In this document: in pieces, positions 25,869 to 35,515 of the stretch
Layout of the letters: every line of letters starts with the position of its first letter
How positions within the stretch are numbered: the stretch's first letter is position 1
Assembly (NCBI GenBank): GCA_030065125.1
Contig: JASJDM010000001.1
Location: 62,001-126,000, forward strand
Length of the DNA stretch: 64,000 nt
Source: Lysobacterales bacterium
Lineage (GTDB): Bacteria; Pseudomonadota; Gammaproteobacteria; Xanthomonadales; SZUA-38
Reading direction: 5' to 3'
Notes under the pieces: model-generated
The model's input: the letters and a program-made list of their open reading frames with translations, nothing else
Databases searched by the model: none
Told to the model about the DNA's origin: nothing
Made by a program: the position numbers and the translations under genes

Positions 25869-28800
25869 TTATTCAAACCCGTTTCGGAATACCCGGTCGC
25901 TGCCCAGGCCGCCGCCCAGATCGGCAAACGCCGGCAAAACCACCGGCGCCAGGCTGGTGCTGCCCGGAACAAATTCGCGCACCGCGTAGCCCACGACCCG
26001 GCTGCCGTCCACGTCACCCAGGAAATGGACGACCTCACTCTCGCCGGTGGCGAAGGGAACGGCCGGGGAATCCCATCCGCCAGATCCGCTTTCCTCGGCC
26101 AGGTGGACCGCCAGACCCTCGGTCCAGCCAACCACGACCGCTCCACCATTGGCGTCTACCAACCCCGCAGCAAACGCGGCGCTGATGCCATCGTCCATGG
26201 CCGGGTCTGCCGTGGTGAAGGCAGGGGTCGGGCCGGCCAAAGGATCGCCCCGAACCTCCAGTACTTCATTGCCACGGCGCCACAGCAGCAGCGGATTGGC
26301 GCTGGCGTCAAAAGTGGCAAGAGCGGCATCGTCGGCAACGATATTATCGGTGACCTGTTGGGGCAAACCCCAGATTCCGCCCTCACTGGACAGCTGGAAC
26401 AGTTCCCGGTCCTGATCTGTCGCCAGATCGTTATCGGTGTCCAGCACCAGGCCAATCAGCATTCGATCAGACGACAGAGGCGCCGGTGACCAGCCAAAGG
26501 TGCCGGACAGTCCTGCCGCCGCAGCGACTTCGCTGGCCCAGCTGCTGCCGGACCAGGACGCCACCATCAGACTTACCGGACTGCCTGCAGTGCCACTGAT
26601 CTCTACTCCGGAAACGCGTTGCCAGAACAGGTGCAGACCGCCGGACCGGTCCCTGCGTAAACGCGGGCCCATGTCGTGGGCCGCGTTGACGGTGATTTGG
26701 CCTTCGTCCAGGGAAAGCTCGCTGCCGCCGTCGATCAGCGCCCAGTGCAGCTCATAGCCGTTGGCAAACCCGGTGAGGTCACCCATGGGGCCGGGTGGTG
26801 CGATGGTGCTGCGCTGAAACACCACCAGCGCCCGTCCATTACCGTCAAACGCAACCGAGGGAGCGATGTCAGAACCGGACGCGCCGGTCAACTGGCGTAT
26901 GGGGCTCCAGGCACCATCTCGATAGAACCGGTAGACAATGTCGCCCAGGGGCCTGGCCTGGCCAGCAGGCGTTTCGCTCCACACCGCGATGCCCACCAGC
27001 GCTCCACCGATTTCCGTGGCCGCCATGGCCAGCTGACCGTCCGCGGGGACCCAGCCGGCAGGTACTCCCTTGTCGTTGAAAGCACCCGGCAGCAGCCAGG
27101 ATTTGCCGCAGCCGTCGCCGAACGGTTCCTCGGTCTCGGTGCTGGAGGTGCTGCCCAAAAAGGTCGCGCTGGCGCCGGCGTTGAGGGTACCGCCAACACT
27201 GGTGAGCTCGATGTCCGGGGCGACCTGGAATTCCAGGCAGCCCGTAGCGCTGCCGTAGATTTCCACGCTTGCCACCGAAGACAGCGGCGGCGGCACGCTG
27301 GCGCCAGCGCTGATCTTGCCAGTAATGCTTCCGCCCAGGCTGCCGCCGTCCCAGCGGATGTCACTGCCCTGCCCCATGTAGGTGGGCGTACCTTCCAGCG
27401 TGACCTCGGCCGAGGCCTTGATGCCGATACTGTTGACCACGCCGCACAGGACCCGGCTCAGGGCGCAGGCGCCGGCCTGCAGGCCGGGCACCAGGCTGGC
27501 CGGGCTCAGAGTTTTCTGCCACGGGGGGATATTGACGGTGGCGGTGGCCGAACCGGTGGTACTGAGTTCGTCGCAGCTCAGGGTGGTCTCGTTGGGCCCC
27601 TCCATGCTGAGGTCCGTCGACCTGCCGGCAAACCTGAACTGGGCCTGGGTGGTCATGTCGCCGGATCCCGGCGAGCCATTGGAATTGGCCTTGGCGTTGA
27701 ACTCCGACGAGGCAGAGCCCGAGATGCCCCAGATCCCCGTGAACAGATCAATGGTGCTGATGGTGCGGGTGGTCTCCAGCGACACCGGCCAGTTCAGGGA
27801 CGCCTCGTACTGGATGCCGGAACTGCCGCTCCAGTCCGACGAGGATCCGGCCCAGCCGGGTACCGTCACCTTGGGCACGTTGATGGTGTAGGGCTCCGAG
27901 CGCTCGCTGCCGTTGATGGCCACCGCCTCGATGGTGGTGCCCGACTCGCCGGCGTCAAAATCCCAGGTCACCGAATCCCCGCCGGACACGGTTTCGGTGG
28001 TACCGCCGTAGGTAAACTCCACCTGTCCCGGCGCCTGACCGCGCCAGTCGATCTCGGCAATCACCTGGGTGTCGACGTTGACATCCTGCAGGTACTGGGA
28101 CGGCTCCTGCAGCTCCATGGAGGTGATGGCCGGGGTCTTCGGCTCACCCTCGGCGCTGGTGTTGCCGCTGACCGCGACCGCGTCCTGGATCAGGTAGGTG
28201 TTGTATTCCTGGAGGGCCGCCTGGCCGCCCGACGCCCCGTCCAGGCTGGGAGACACGCTCAATGTGTTGTCCTGGAACTCGTGGGTACCGTTCAGCTTGA
28301 CCCGGTGCAGGATATCGTCAATCCATGGCTTTCCGCTCAGGGTAGTGATTTCCGGCGCGAAGCGGCCATTGTCAGGGTCGTAGCCACCGGACAGCCGAAC
28401 CTGCTCGGTGTCGCCGGAGATATCGAAATCCATGACGCTCATGGAGCCGCTGATAAACACACAGTCGAAGCTGGCGGCCAGGCTGCCGTTGACATCGATG
28501 GTGGCCGTGTCTACCGACAGGTCCACGTCCAGCTGGCCGAAGCCGGACACCTGGCCGTTGACGGTTACGGTCCGCTCCACCAGGATCGTCCAGTTCATGT
28601 CCTGGGGCGACTGGATGCAGAACTCCGGGTTGTAGTAAGAGACCATTTCGGTCTTGTCGATATTGCCCTGGTACCGCTGTTTGAACTGGCCGGTGACATT
28701 GCCGTCACAGTCCACGTCGAGGTAATTTTCATCGGCGCCACCGTCCATGGACACAGACAGCGACCCGCTGGTCTGGTAGTCGTCCGAAAGATCAGGTTCC

Positions 28801-29018
28801 TCCAGGAACGGCCGGAACACCTCGCTGCCGGAAACAGTGTAGGTCCCGGTGAACTGGGACAGGTCCCAGCGCCCACCCACGAACTGGCCGTTGTTGTCAC
28901 AGGCATCCGGGGGCGGATCAATGGGGCAGCTCGCCCGTGCCGGCACCGCAACCAGCGCGACGCTAAGAAAGGAGGACACCAGCAGCAAACTGGTGCGAGT
29001 GTTTTCAATCCGTGGCAT
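25869..29018 (-). CDS. Large secreted protein with C-terminal GFE tail, function unknown (1049 aa)
   Basis: The ATG at 29018 is preceded by GGAGA and gives a classic signal peptide (LLLVSSFLSVALVAVPARA). Longer in-frame starts (29030 or 29075) are less likely. The mature protein begins SCPIDPPPDACDNNGQFVGG with a lipocalin-like or beta-barrel-like WDLSQFTGTY. The middle is rich in beta strands and Ser/Gly/Thr. The last third has propeller-like repeats (IAPSVAFDGNGRALVVFQ, DASANPLLLWRRGNEV, ANGGAVVVGWTEG). The final residues are GSDRVFRNGFE. No enzyme motif is visible; it may be an adhesin or surface coat protein. It is next to the second sigma/kinase pair. Confidence 0.85.
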   Translation of the reverse strand: MPRIENTRTSLLLVSSFLSVALVAVPARASCPIDPPPDACDNNGQFVGGRWDLSQFTGTYTVSGSEVFRPFLEEPDLSDDYQTSGSLSVSMDGGADENYLDVDCDGNVTGQFKQRYQGNIDKTEMVSYYNPEFCIQSPQDMNWTILVERTVTVNGQVSGFGQLDVDLSVDTATIDVNGSLAASFDCVFISGSMSVMDFDISGDTEQVRLSGGYDPDNGRFAPEITTLSGKPWIDDILHRVKLNGTHEFQDNTLSVSPSLDGASGGQAALQEYNTYLIQDAVAVSGNTSAEGEPKTPAITSMELQEPSQYLQDVNVDTQVIAEIDWRGQAPGQVEFTYGGTTETVSGGDSVTWDFDAGESGTTIEAVAINGSERSEPYTINVPKVTVPGWAGSSSDWSGSSGIQYEASLNWPVSLETTRTISTIDLFTGIWGISGSASSEFNAKANSNGSPGSGDMTTQAQFRFAGRSTDLSMEGPNETTLSCDELSTTGSATATVNIPPWQKTLSPASLVPGLQAGACALSRVLCGVVNSIGIKASAEVTLEGTPTYMGQGSDIRWDGGSLGGSITGKISAGASVPPPLSSVASVEIYGSATGCLEFQVAPDIELTSVGGTLNAGASATFLGSTSSTETEEPFGDGCGKSWLLPGAFNDKGVPAGWVPADGQLAMAATEIGGALVGIAVWSETPAGQARPLGDIVYRFYRDGAWSPIRQLTGASGSDIAPSVAFDGNGRALVVFQRSTIAPPGPMGDLTGFANGYELHWALIDGGSELSLDEGQITVNAAHDMGPRLRRDRSGGLHLFWQRVSGVEISGTAGSPVSLMVASWSGSSWASEVAAAAGLSGTFGWSPAPLSSDRMLIGLVLDTDNDLATDQDRELFQLSSEGGIWGLPQQVTDNIVADDAALATFDASANPLLLWRRGNEVLEVRGDPLAGPTPAFTTADPAMDDGISAAFAAGLVDANGGAVVVGWTEGLAVHLAEESGSGGWDSPAVPFATGESEVVHFLGDVDGSRVVGYAVREFVPGSTSLAPVVLPAFADLGGGLGSDRVFRNGFE

Positions 29019-29207
29019 GGCCGTCTCCATCAGTGTTTCTTGCCGTTCCCCCGGTAACGCACCGTCCGGGCACAATGAGGGTCACGTCGTGTGATTAACG
29101 GGAGAGTGGAAGGAATCCGGACAGGCCGGTCATGCTCTGTTTTCAGCTAAGGGAAGGATGGGACGATTCGAATAACCACCCCGGGGCATTCCGACGGTTA
29201 GCGTTGC

Positions 29208-29822
29208 TCAGGCCCCGGAGGGCTCAGGGCCCTGGTTTTCCTGGGACAGCTCGCGCGCCAGCCAGGCCCGGGCCAGGCGCCAGGCACGCTTGACCGTCAC
29301 CACGCTCAGGCCCATGGCCTCGGCGGTCTCTTCGTTGGTATAGCCGGCGAAGTAGCGGCACTCCGTCACCCGGGCAGCTCGGCCGTCCACCTCGGCCAGC
29401 CCGCCCAGCAGCCGATCCACCGTGAGTATCTCCTCGTAGCGATCCTCACTGACCAGGTCGCCGGACCCCTCGATGCTCTCCAGGGTGACCCGCTCGGCTT
29501 TGCCGCCCCTTTTCTGCCGGGTACGGTCCCGGGCGTGGTTGACCAGGATACGCCGCATGGCGGTGCTGGCCACGGAGAAAAACTGGGCCCGGTTGGCCCA
29601 GCGGGCGCGGTCCTGGGAAGCCACCTTGAGATAGGCCTCGTTGACCAGGGCGGTGGCGGAAAGCGTATGCCCGGGCCGTTCGGATTTCAGGTGGTGCTGG
29701 GCCAGTCGCTGCAGTTCGCCGTAGACCTGTTCAAACACCGCATCCATACCGCCCTCGTCGTTGCTGTTGAGCAGCTCGGTCAATGATGATTGAGGGTCTT
29801 CAGAAGGCGACACTGACGGCAC
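29208..29822 (-). CDS. ECF-type sigma factor with threonine-type region 2.2 (module 2)
   Basis: A Sigma70_ECF/TIGR02999-like factor: FEQVYGELQRLAQHHLKSER, then PGHTLSATALVNEAYLKVAS, FFSVASTAMRRILVNHARDR, and region 4 NEETAEAMGLSVVTVKRAWR. The canonical acidic D-A-E-D of region 2.2 is replaced by S-A-T-A (bases 29649-29660). I prefer the GTG at 29822; upstream in-frame codons back to 29945 encode a hydrophobic stretch that does not belong to this family. Its kinase partner is divergent, about 260 bases away, rather than downstream as in modules 1 and 3. Confidence 0.88.
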   Translation of the reverse strand: MPSVSPSEDPQSSLTELLNSNDEGGMDAVFEQVYGELQRLAQHHLKSERPGHTLSATALVNEAYLKVASQDRARWANRAQFFSVASTAMRRILVNHARDRTRQKRGGKAERVTLESIEGSGDLVSEDRYEEILTVDRLLGGLAEVDGRAARVTECRYFAGYTNEETAEAMGLSVVTVKRAWRLARAWLARELSQENQGPEPSGA

Positions 29823-30084
29823 GTCCCTGCGGCAATGGCCCTTGATTATAGTGTCCTGTCTGGTTAATTCATTGAATATCAGAGTCCCCAACAGGGCCAA
29901 AAACAAGGCGCATTGCGCCGGCAATGGCAGGCCCTTGGCAAGCAATGCAACGCAGGTGTTGGTCCTGTTGGGGTCTCCCGAAGGGCGCGCACCACAAGGC
30001 CCGGCGCGACGTTGCGACCCTTGGCCATGGAATCGGTGATACCGGCCACAACGAATCCCGGGGGTTTGCTAGACTCTGCCCGGC

Positions 30085-32418
30085 ATGGATCACGACCCGC
30101 CCAAGGACGGCCAGAATCCCGACTGGCAGGATATCGCCACGGCGTTTGACGCCCTGGCCGACATGGCTCCCGCCGACCGCCGCCAGGCCCTGACCTCACT
30201 CCAGCAAAGCGACCCGACCATGGCAGACGAGCTGGAGTCCCTGCTGGCCAGCCTGGAATCCGATCCGGAGTTTCTCCAGCGCCCCGCAGTGGATCTTCAG
30301 CAGTCCGGCTCCAGGGGCCTGACCCAGATCGGCCCCTACCGGGTGCTGGATCGGCTGGGACGGGGCGGCATGGGTACGGTGTACCGGGCACGCCGGGATG
30401 ACGGCCGCCTGGACCAGGTGGTGGCCATCAAGCTGGTGCGCGCCGCCGCCGGGGATCCCATGCGCCTGCAGCGGTTTGCCCAGGAAGCCCGCCTGCTGTC
30501 GCGGCTGGACCACCCCGGCATTGCCCGCCCGCTGGACGCCGGGACGCTGGACGATGATGCCGCCTACCTGGTCATGGAGTACGTGGACGGCATCCCGGTG
30601 GATCGATACTGCCGGGAAAAGAAGCTTTCCCGACAGTCGCGGCTGGAGCTGCTGCTGCGGATCTGCGAGGCGGTGCAGTTTGCGCACCAGAACCTGGTGG
30701 TGCATCGGGACATCAAGCCGGCCAATGTGCTGGTGGACGACTCGGGCCAGCCCCGGCTGCTGGACTTCGGCATTGCCCGCATGCTGGAAGCCAGCGACGA
30801 ACCCGGCCTCACCATCACCGGCCAGATCGCCCTGACGCCGAATTACGCCAGCCCGGAGCAGTTCGCCCAGGAGCCCGTGACCACCGCCAGCGACGTTTAT
30901 GCCCTGGGCGTGCTGGCCTGCGAGCTGCTGACCGGGAAGCTGCCGCTGTCCCTGGAAGGCCTGGCGCTGCCGGACGTGATCGACACCGTTCGCAGCCGCC
31001 CGCCGCTGCCGCCCAGCGAAGCCGGTGGTGACCCAGCCCTGCGGGGCGATCTGGACGCCATCGTGCTGATGGCCCTGCGCAAGGAGCCGGAGCGGCGCTA
31101 CGCCAGCGCCGCCGAGTTTGCCGCCGACATCCGCCGCTACCTGTCGGGGCAGCCGGTAGTGGCGCACCCCGACACGCTGGGCTACCGCGTGGGCAAGTTC
31201 CTGCGCCGCCATCGCCTGGCCGTGGGCGCCGGCGCCGCGGTGATCCTGGCCCTGGCCGGCCTGTCCGGATTCGCCACCGTGCAGGCCATCCGCGCCAATG
31301 AAGCCAGGACCCTGGCTGAGCAGGAAACCCGGCGGGCCACCGAGGTGCTGGGCTTTTTCCAGGACATGCTGGCCTCGGCCGACCCGGCCCGGTCCCAGGG
31401 TGAGGCTTACACCGTTCGCGACCTGCTGGACCAGACCGCCAGCGGGCTGGCGGATGCGGAACTGGATCCGCTGGTCCTGGCCACCGTGCAGGAGACCGTG
31501 GCATCAACTTACCTGTCCCTTGGGCTGCCGGACTCCGGCGTGACCCTGGCCGCGGCTGCGTCCGGCCAGCTGGAGCAGATACTGGGCGCGGATGATCCCC
31601 GCACGCTGGCGGCGCGCCACGCCGAGGCCCGGTTTCACCTGTACATGGGCAACTACCAGCAGGCCATCGAGATTCTGGAGCCGACCCTGGACGGGCGCCG
31701 GCGCGTGCTGGGCGACAGCATGGACACCATGTCCACCCTGCACAACCTGGCCATAGCCTATGCCGAAACCGGCGAGGTTGAGCGGGCCCTGGAGATGGAC
31801 CTGATCCAGCTGGAGATCGTGGAGCAACTGAGCGGCAAAGGCAGCCCGGAGGCACTGACCACCATGATCAGCGTTGGACATGGCTACTACGCCCTGGGCC
31901 GGCTCGACGAGGCGCTGGATCTGTTTCAGCAGGTTTACCTTGGCCAGCGGGGTCACCTGGGGGATAAACACCCCACGGTGCTGAGCGCGCTGCATAACTA
32001 CGCCACCCTGTCCCGGCAGGTCGGCCAGGTGGACCAGGCGGAATCACTGTTCCTGCAACTGGTGGACCGGCGCCGGGAGATCCTGGGAGACCGGCACGCC
32101 CAGACCCTGAATACGGTGCACAACCTGGGTGAGCTTTACCTGGCGAAGGGTGATCACGAATCCGCGGCAACCTACCTGGAAGAGGCGCTGGCCGGACGCC
32201 GGCAGGCGCTGGGTGGAGATCACCCTGATGTCATCGATTCCATGGTGGCCTACGCCAGGCTGCAGCTGGCGCGAGGCGACCCGGAGGCCGCCGAAAGCAA
32301 CGCCCGCCAGGCTGTCCTCCTGGGAGAGCGGGTGCTCAATCCGGAAGCAGGGACCCTGCAGAAGGCCCGCGAAGTGCTGGCCGCCGCACTGCTGGAATCC
32401 GCTTCAGACGCTGACTGA
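30085..32418 (+). CDS. Transmembrane Ser/Thr protein kinase with TPR domain (module 2)
   Basis: 777 residues. Kinase domain ~83-355: GRGGMGTVYRAR, catalytic Lys in VAIKLVRA (K116), HRDIKPANVLVDD at 207-219, DFG at 227-229 and ASPEQF in the activation segment, so it should be active. One membrane helix lies at about 379-398 (VGAGAAVILALAGLSGFATV). Six or more TPR-like repeats follow (for example NLGELYLAKGDHESAATYLE) in the presumed periplasmic half. It is divergent from an ECF sigma factor of the threonine type. The end overlaps a photolyase gene on the other strand by 15 bases. Confidence 0.92.
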   Translation: MDHDPPKDGQNPDWQDIATAFDALADMAPADRRQALTSLQQSDPTMADELESLLASLESDPEFLQRPAVDLQQSGSRGLTQIGPYRVLDRLGRGGMGTVYRARRDDGRLDQVVAIKLVRAAAGDPMRLQRFAQEARLLSRLDHPGIARPLDAGTLDDDAAYLVMEYVDGIPVDRYCREKKLSRQSRLELLLRICEAVQFAHQNLVVHRDIKPANVLVDDSGQPRLLDFGIARMLEASDEPGLTITGQIALTPNYASPEQFAQEPVTTASDVYALGVLACELLTGKLPLSLEGLALPDVIDTVRSRPPLPPSEAGGDPALRGDLDAIVLMALRKEPERRYASAAEFAADIRRYLSGQPVVAHPDTLGYRVGKFLRRHRLAVGAGAAVILALAGLSGFATVQAIRANEARTLAEQETRRATEVLGFFQDMLASADPARSQGEAYTVRDLLDQTASGLADAELDPLVLATVQETVASTYLSLGLPDSGVTLAAAASGQLEQILGADDPRTLAARHAEARFHLYMGNYQQAIEILEPTLDGRRRVLGDSMDTMSTLHNLAIAYAETGEVERALEMDLIQLEIVEQLSGKGSPEALTTMISVGHGYYALGRLDEALDLFQQVYLGQRGHLGDKHPTVLSALHNYATLSRQVGQVDQAESLFLQLVDRRREILGDRHAQTLNTVHNLGELYLAKGDHESAATYLEEALAGRRQALGGDHPDVIDSMVAYARLQLARGDPEAAESNARQAVLLGERVLNPEAGTLQKAREVLAAALLESASDAD

Positions 32419-33630
32419 CGCCAAAATCGTTCCGATTTTCTTTTTGAACGGGAAAAACCCCTTGGTGGCGAAGGGCCAGGCGGTTTCGTCCCAGGGCCGG
32501 GTCTGCTCCAGCAGGTGGCAGCCCTGGTCCTTGAGGTCTTGCCGCAGTTCCGCCAGGCGATCCCGCATCGGCCCCACCGGCACATAGCTGCACACCACGG
32601 TGTTCAATCGATGGTGCCGCGTCCAGTCGGCGATGGCCTCCGGTCCCGACAGCGTTTTACAGCTGGACCCGTCCAGCCCGAAATGGTCCTGGCACCGTCT
32701 GACGCCATCGGCGACCGCCGATTCCGAAAACGAGATCACCGGGGCCGACACCTCCGCCCCGCGCAGCCGGGCAGTCGAACAGCCGGCGACCACCGCGGGG
32801 CCGGGCAGAGGCATGGACTCGGGCATCAGGTCGTGGTCCAGCAGCAGCAGCCCCCAACGGTCAGCAGGTGCTGCGGCTTTCGGCAAGTCCAGCCGCGCAG
32901 GCGGCGCCGCCCCCGTATCCTCCAGGGCTTCAGCGTCCAGGTTCAGACCGGTGGGTCGGGGAAAACGGTCCCCGGTGTACTTGGCGATGTTGTCAGGCCG
33001 GGCCAGGTAATGCTTGCCCCGAGTCTGGAGCCCTGCCACCCAGCGCCAGGACAGGGTGTTGGAAGCAGCATCGCCATCCAGCAGGTTGCGGTAGAAGAAG
33101 TCGGCGCCCAGGGTCCAGGGCAGCTTCAGAGTGAAAATCCAGATGCTGGCAAACCACATGCGGGCATGGTTATGCAGGTAGCCGGTGGACACCAGCTCCC
33201 TGGCCCAGGCGTCGAAACACTCGATGCCCGTATTGCCGGCTGTCGCCTTGTCCAGCCCGATATCCCGCGCTGGCCGCTGGGAACGGTCGTGCTCGAGCTC
33301 TGCGAGGTACTCCCCCCAGACCTGGGGCCGCATTTCCAGCCAGCCTTTCCAGTAGGTGCGCCAGCACACTTCCTGGATGAACTTTTCAGCAGGGCCCGTG
33401 CCATGGCTGTCGGCCGCCGCCAGTGCCACTTCCCACTCTCCCAGCAGGCGATGGGTCAGGTAGGGCGACAGCCCGGACACGTTGTCCCGGCGGTCCGGGC
33501 CGTGGTCAAAGTTGCGCTGGGCGGCGTAATGCCGGCCGGCCCGGGGCAGGAACGCCTGCAGGCGTTGAAGCCCGGCCTCCCGGGTAGCAGGCCATGGCGC
33601 AGAACCAGACACGGTGTTGAATTCACTCAT
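32404..33630 (-). CDS. Photolyase/cryptochrome-like flavoprotein with domains in permuted order
   Basis: 408 residues. The protein begins directly with the FAD-binding catalytic domain of photolyases: NVSGLSPYLTHRLLGEWE, QEVCWRTYWKGW, TGYLHNHARMWFASIWIFTL, GDAASNTLSWRWVAGLQTRG. The alpha/beta domain that normally precedes it is missing from the N-terminus. After residue ~270 a Rossmann-like alpha/beta stretch follows: WGLLLLDHDLMPE, then NTVVCSYVPVGPMRDRLAEL and ETAWPFATKGFFPFKK. This resembles the normal N-terminal domain, including its TKxGxPFxxFxPFxK end. The likeliest reading is a circular permutation. It shares four bases with the DUF2256/DUF3253 gene upstream in a three-gene operon. Confidence 0.82.
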   Translation of the reverse strand: MSEFNTVSGSAPWPATREAGLQRLQAFLPRAGRHYAAQRNFDHGPDRRDNVSGLSPYLTHRLLGEWEVALAAADSHGTGPAEKFIQEVCWRTYWKGWLEMRPQVWGEYLAELEHDRSQRPARDIGLDKATAGNTGIECFDAWARELVSTGYLHNHARMWFASIWIFTLKLPWTLGADFFYRNLLDGDAASNTLSWRWVAGLQTRGKHYLARPDNIAKYTGDRFPRPTGLNLDAEALEDTGAAPPARLDLPKAAAPADRWGLLLLDHDLMPESMPLPGPAVVAGCSTARLRGAEVSAPVISFSESAVADGVRRCQDHFGLDGSSCKTLSGPEAIADWTRHHRLNTVVCSYVPVGPMRDRLAELRQDLKDQGCHLLEQTRPWDETAWPFATKGFFPFKKKIGTILASVSV

Positions 33631-34013
33631 GAGGATTCCCTGGTCAGCCGCAGCCGGATCGGGCCACAGGCGGTGGACGGGTCAACGATACGTCCCCGCT
33701 GCAAAATGTCGATTTCTCCCCGGGCCACCAGGCGCCGGGCCGCGCAGCGGGCCGGCTCCATCAACTCGCGCCAGCCATCGTCACTTTCTCCATAGCAGGC
33801 CCTGGCAGCTTCGCTGGGGCAGATGGTCGCCCCGCCCTTGCGGCGGGCCAAAAGCCCGAGGATCGCCGACTCCAGCTCGCGATCCCGTCGGCCGGGACGC
33901 CGGCGGCGGCAACGCTGGGAGCAATAACGGATCTCCTCCCAGTTCCGCGCCCATTTCTTGCGCGGCTCGATGACCCGGCCGCAGGACTGGCATATCTTGC
34001 TGTCCATGGTCAT
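33627..34013 (-). CDS. DUF2256 + DUF3253 domain protein
   Basis: 128 residues. The N-terminal zinc finger is CQSCGRVIEPRKKW...RYCSQRCRRRR (DUF2256), a small Cys4 element often encoded with photolyases. The rest (ESAILGLLARRKGGATICPS, RACYGESDDGWRELM, ARRLVARGEIDILQRG) is the DUF3253 winged-helix-like domain. Both domains have no proven role; their steady link to photolyase genes suggests DNA binding or light-related regulation. It overlaps both flanking photolyase genes by four bases, so all three are translated as a unit. Confidence 0.9.
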   Translation of the reverse strand: MTMDSKICQSCGRVIEPRKKWARNWEEIRYCSQRCRRRRPGRRDRELESAILGLLARRKGGATICPSEAARACYGESDDGWRELMEPARCAARRLVARGEIDILQRGRIVDPSTACGPIRLRLTRESS

Positions 34014-35515
34014 CCACCCAGGCTGGTCCGCTGGGACCTGCGCCGCCGGCTGCCGTGCTTTTCCATGATGCGGAAGCTCTCCTGGCGGGCTGCGCTGGAA
34101 GACCGGAACCCGGCCAGGCGTTTGCGTGCCGCTGCCGCGGTTTTCTGATGATCGACGACCGGGCGCGGATAGTCCCGACCGATATGCACGCCTGCCTGGT
34201 CCAGCTGGGTTTTTGTCATCCGCCAGGGCTCGTGAATCCAGTCACCCGTTACGCCAGCCAGTTCGGGCACCCAGCGGCGGATGAAGTCGCCGTCCGGATC
34301 CTGGTCCCGGGACTGCTTCAGCGGGTTGTAGATCCGGGTGGCGTTGATGCCGGTGGTGCCCGACTGCATCTGCACCTGGGAGTAGTGGATACCCGGCTCG
34401 TAGTCCAGGAAACAGCGGGCCAGGTGCAGGGCCGGCTGCCGCCAGTGCAGCCACAGCTGGTAGGCGGCAAAAGACATCAGCATGGCCCGCATGCGGAAGT
34501 TGATCCAGCCCGTGTCGCGCAGGTAGCGCATGCACGCATCGACAAACGGATAGCCGGTTTGGCCGGCGGCCCACGCCTGGTACAGATCATCGTCGAACTC
34601 CGTTTCGCGCATGCCGTCCATGGCCCGTGACAGGTTTTCGAACTCGATGCGCGGTTCACTCTCGAATTTCTGAACGAAATGGCAGTGCCAGTGAAGCCGA
34701 CCCTCGAACGCCTTAAGCGAGCGCGGCCAGGACTCTTTCCGCTGCAGCTTGTCCTGCTGCAGCCAGGTCGCCTTGGCCGCTTCGCGGATGGATATCGTTC
34801 CCACGGACAGGTGGGCGCTGATGCGCGAGCAGGCTGATTCCGCCGAAACCGGGCTGGACAGCTCGGTGCTGTAGCTTCGCCCACGCTCGGTGAGAAAAGA
34901 CGTCAGGTCCGATTCCGCCTGGGCCCGCCCCGACAGCTGCATGGTCGATTCCGGCCCGCCAACACGCTCGCCTGATATCGATGGCTGCCAATGCTCCCAC
35001 CCCGGAGTGCTGTCAGCCACCGTCCAGCTGTGGGTCGCCGGCAGCGTCGCCAGGGGCTGCCGCATCTGCTGGCGCCAGCGCGAGGCCCAGTTGTTGCGGT
35101 GTTTGAGTGGGCGGAACACGCCGAACTGGCGGAACTCGGTCAGGGCGATTCCCTGGTCCCGGCACCAGCGGCGCACCGCAATATCACGCCGGTCGGTCCA
35201 CAGCGTGCCGGTTTCTTCGTGGGCCCACAGTGCCAATGGCCCGTGCTCCCGCTGCAGCCGGGTGAGAACCGGCAGTGTTTCGCCGATACGCACGGTCAGA
35301 CGCCCACCCAGCTGTCGCAACGCCTCATCCAGATCCGCCACGGCATCCCGCCAGAACCGCCAGTGGCGGCCGCTGCGATCGGACTGCCGCCACAGCTCCG
35401 GCTCGATGATGCATAACGCCAGCGTCGGACCACGGGCGAGCGCGGCCGCCAGGGGTTTGTGGTCGAACACCCGCAGGTCGCGTTTGAACCAGACGATTTG
35501 GGTTGGCTGTGCCAT
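34010..35515 (-). CDS. Cryptochrome/deoxyribodipyrimidine photolyase family protein
   Basis: 501 residues in the usual order. The N-terminal alpha/beta domain opens with IVWFKRDLRVFDHKPLAAAL. The FAD domain holds SRISAHLSVGTISIREA, FEGRLHWHCHFVQKFE, TGWINFRMRAMLMSFAAYQL and LDYEPGIHYSQVQMQSGTTG with NATRIYNP. The START of the family at MAQPTQIVWFKRD fixes the start at 35515; an upstream in-frame start adds residues that do not fit. Members repair pyrimidine dimers with light or act as photoreceptors; I cannot choose between these here. It is the first gene of a three-gene overlapping operon. Confidence 0.9.
   Translation of the reverse strand: MAQPTQIVWFKRDLRVFDHKPLAAALARGPTLALCIIEPELWRQSDRSGRHWRFWRDAVADLDEALRQLGGRLTVRIGETLPVLTRLQREHGPLALWAHEETGTLWTDRRDIAVRRWCRDQGIALTEFRQFGVFRPLKHRNNWASRWRQQMRQPLATLPATHSWTVADSTPGWEHWQPSISGERVGGPESTMQLSGRAQAESDLTSFLTERGRSYSTELSSPVSAESACSRISAHLSVGTISIREAAKATWLQQDKLQRKESWPRSLKAFEGRLHWHCHFVQKFESEPRIEFENLSRAMDGMRETEFDDDLYQAWAAGQTGYPFVDACMRYLRDTGWINFRMRAMLMSFAAYQLWLHWRQPALHLARCFLDYEPGIHYSQVQMQSGTTGINATRIYNPLKQSRDQDPDGDFIRRWVPELAGVTGDWIHEPWRMTKTQLDQAGVHIGRDYPRPVVDHQKTAAAARKRLAGFRSSSAARQESFRIMEKHGSRRRRSQRTSLGG

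Noticed and set aside
26676..29057. 793-codon open frame antisense to the 1049-residue secreted protein
   Set aside because: Low-complexity Gly/Arg/Val/Asp composition, no recognisable fold; shadow of the real gene.
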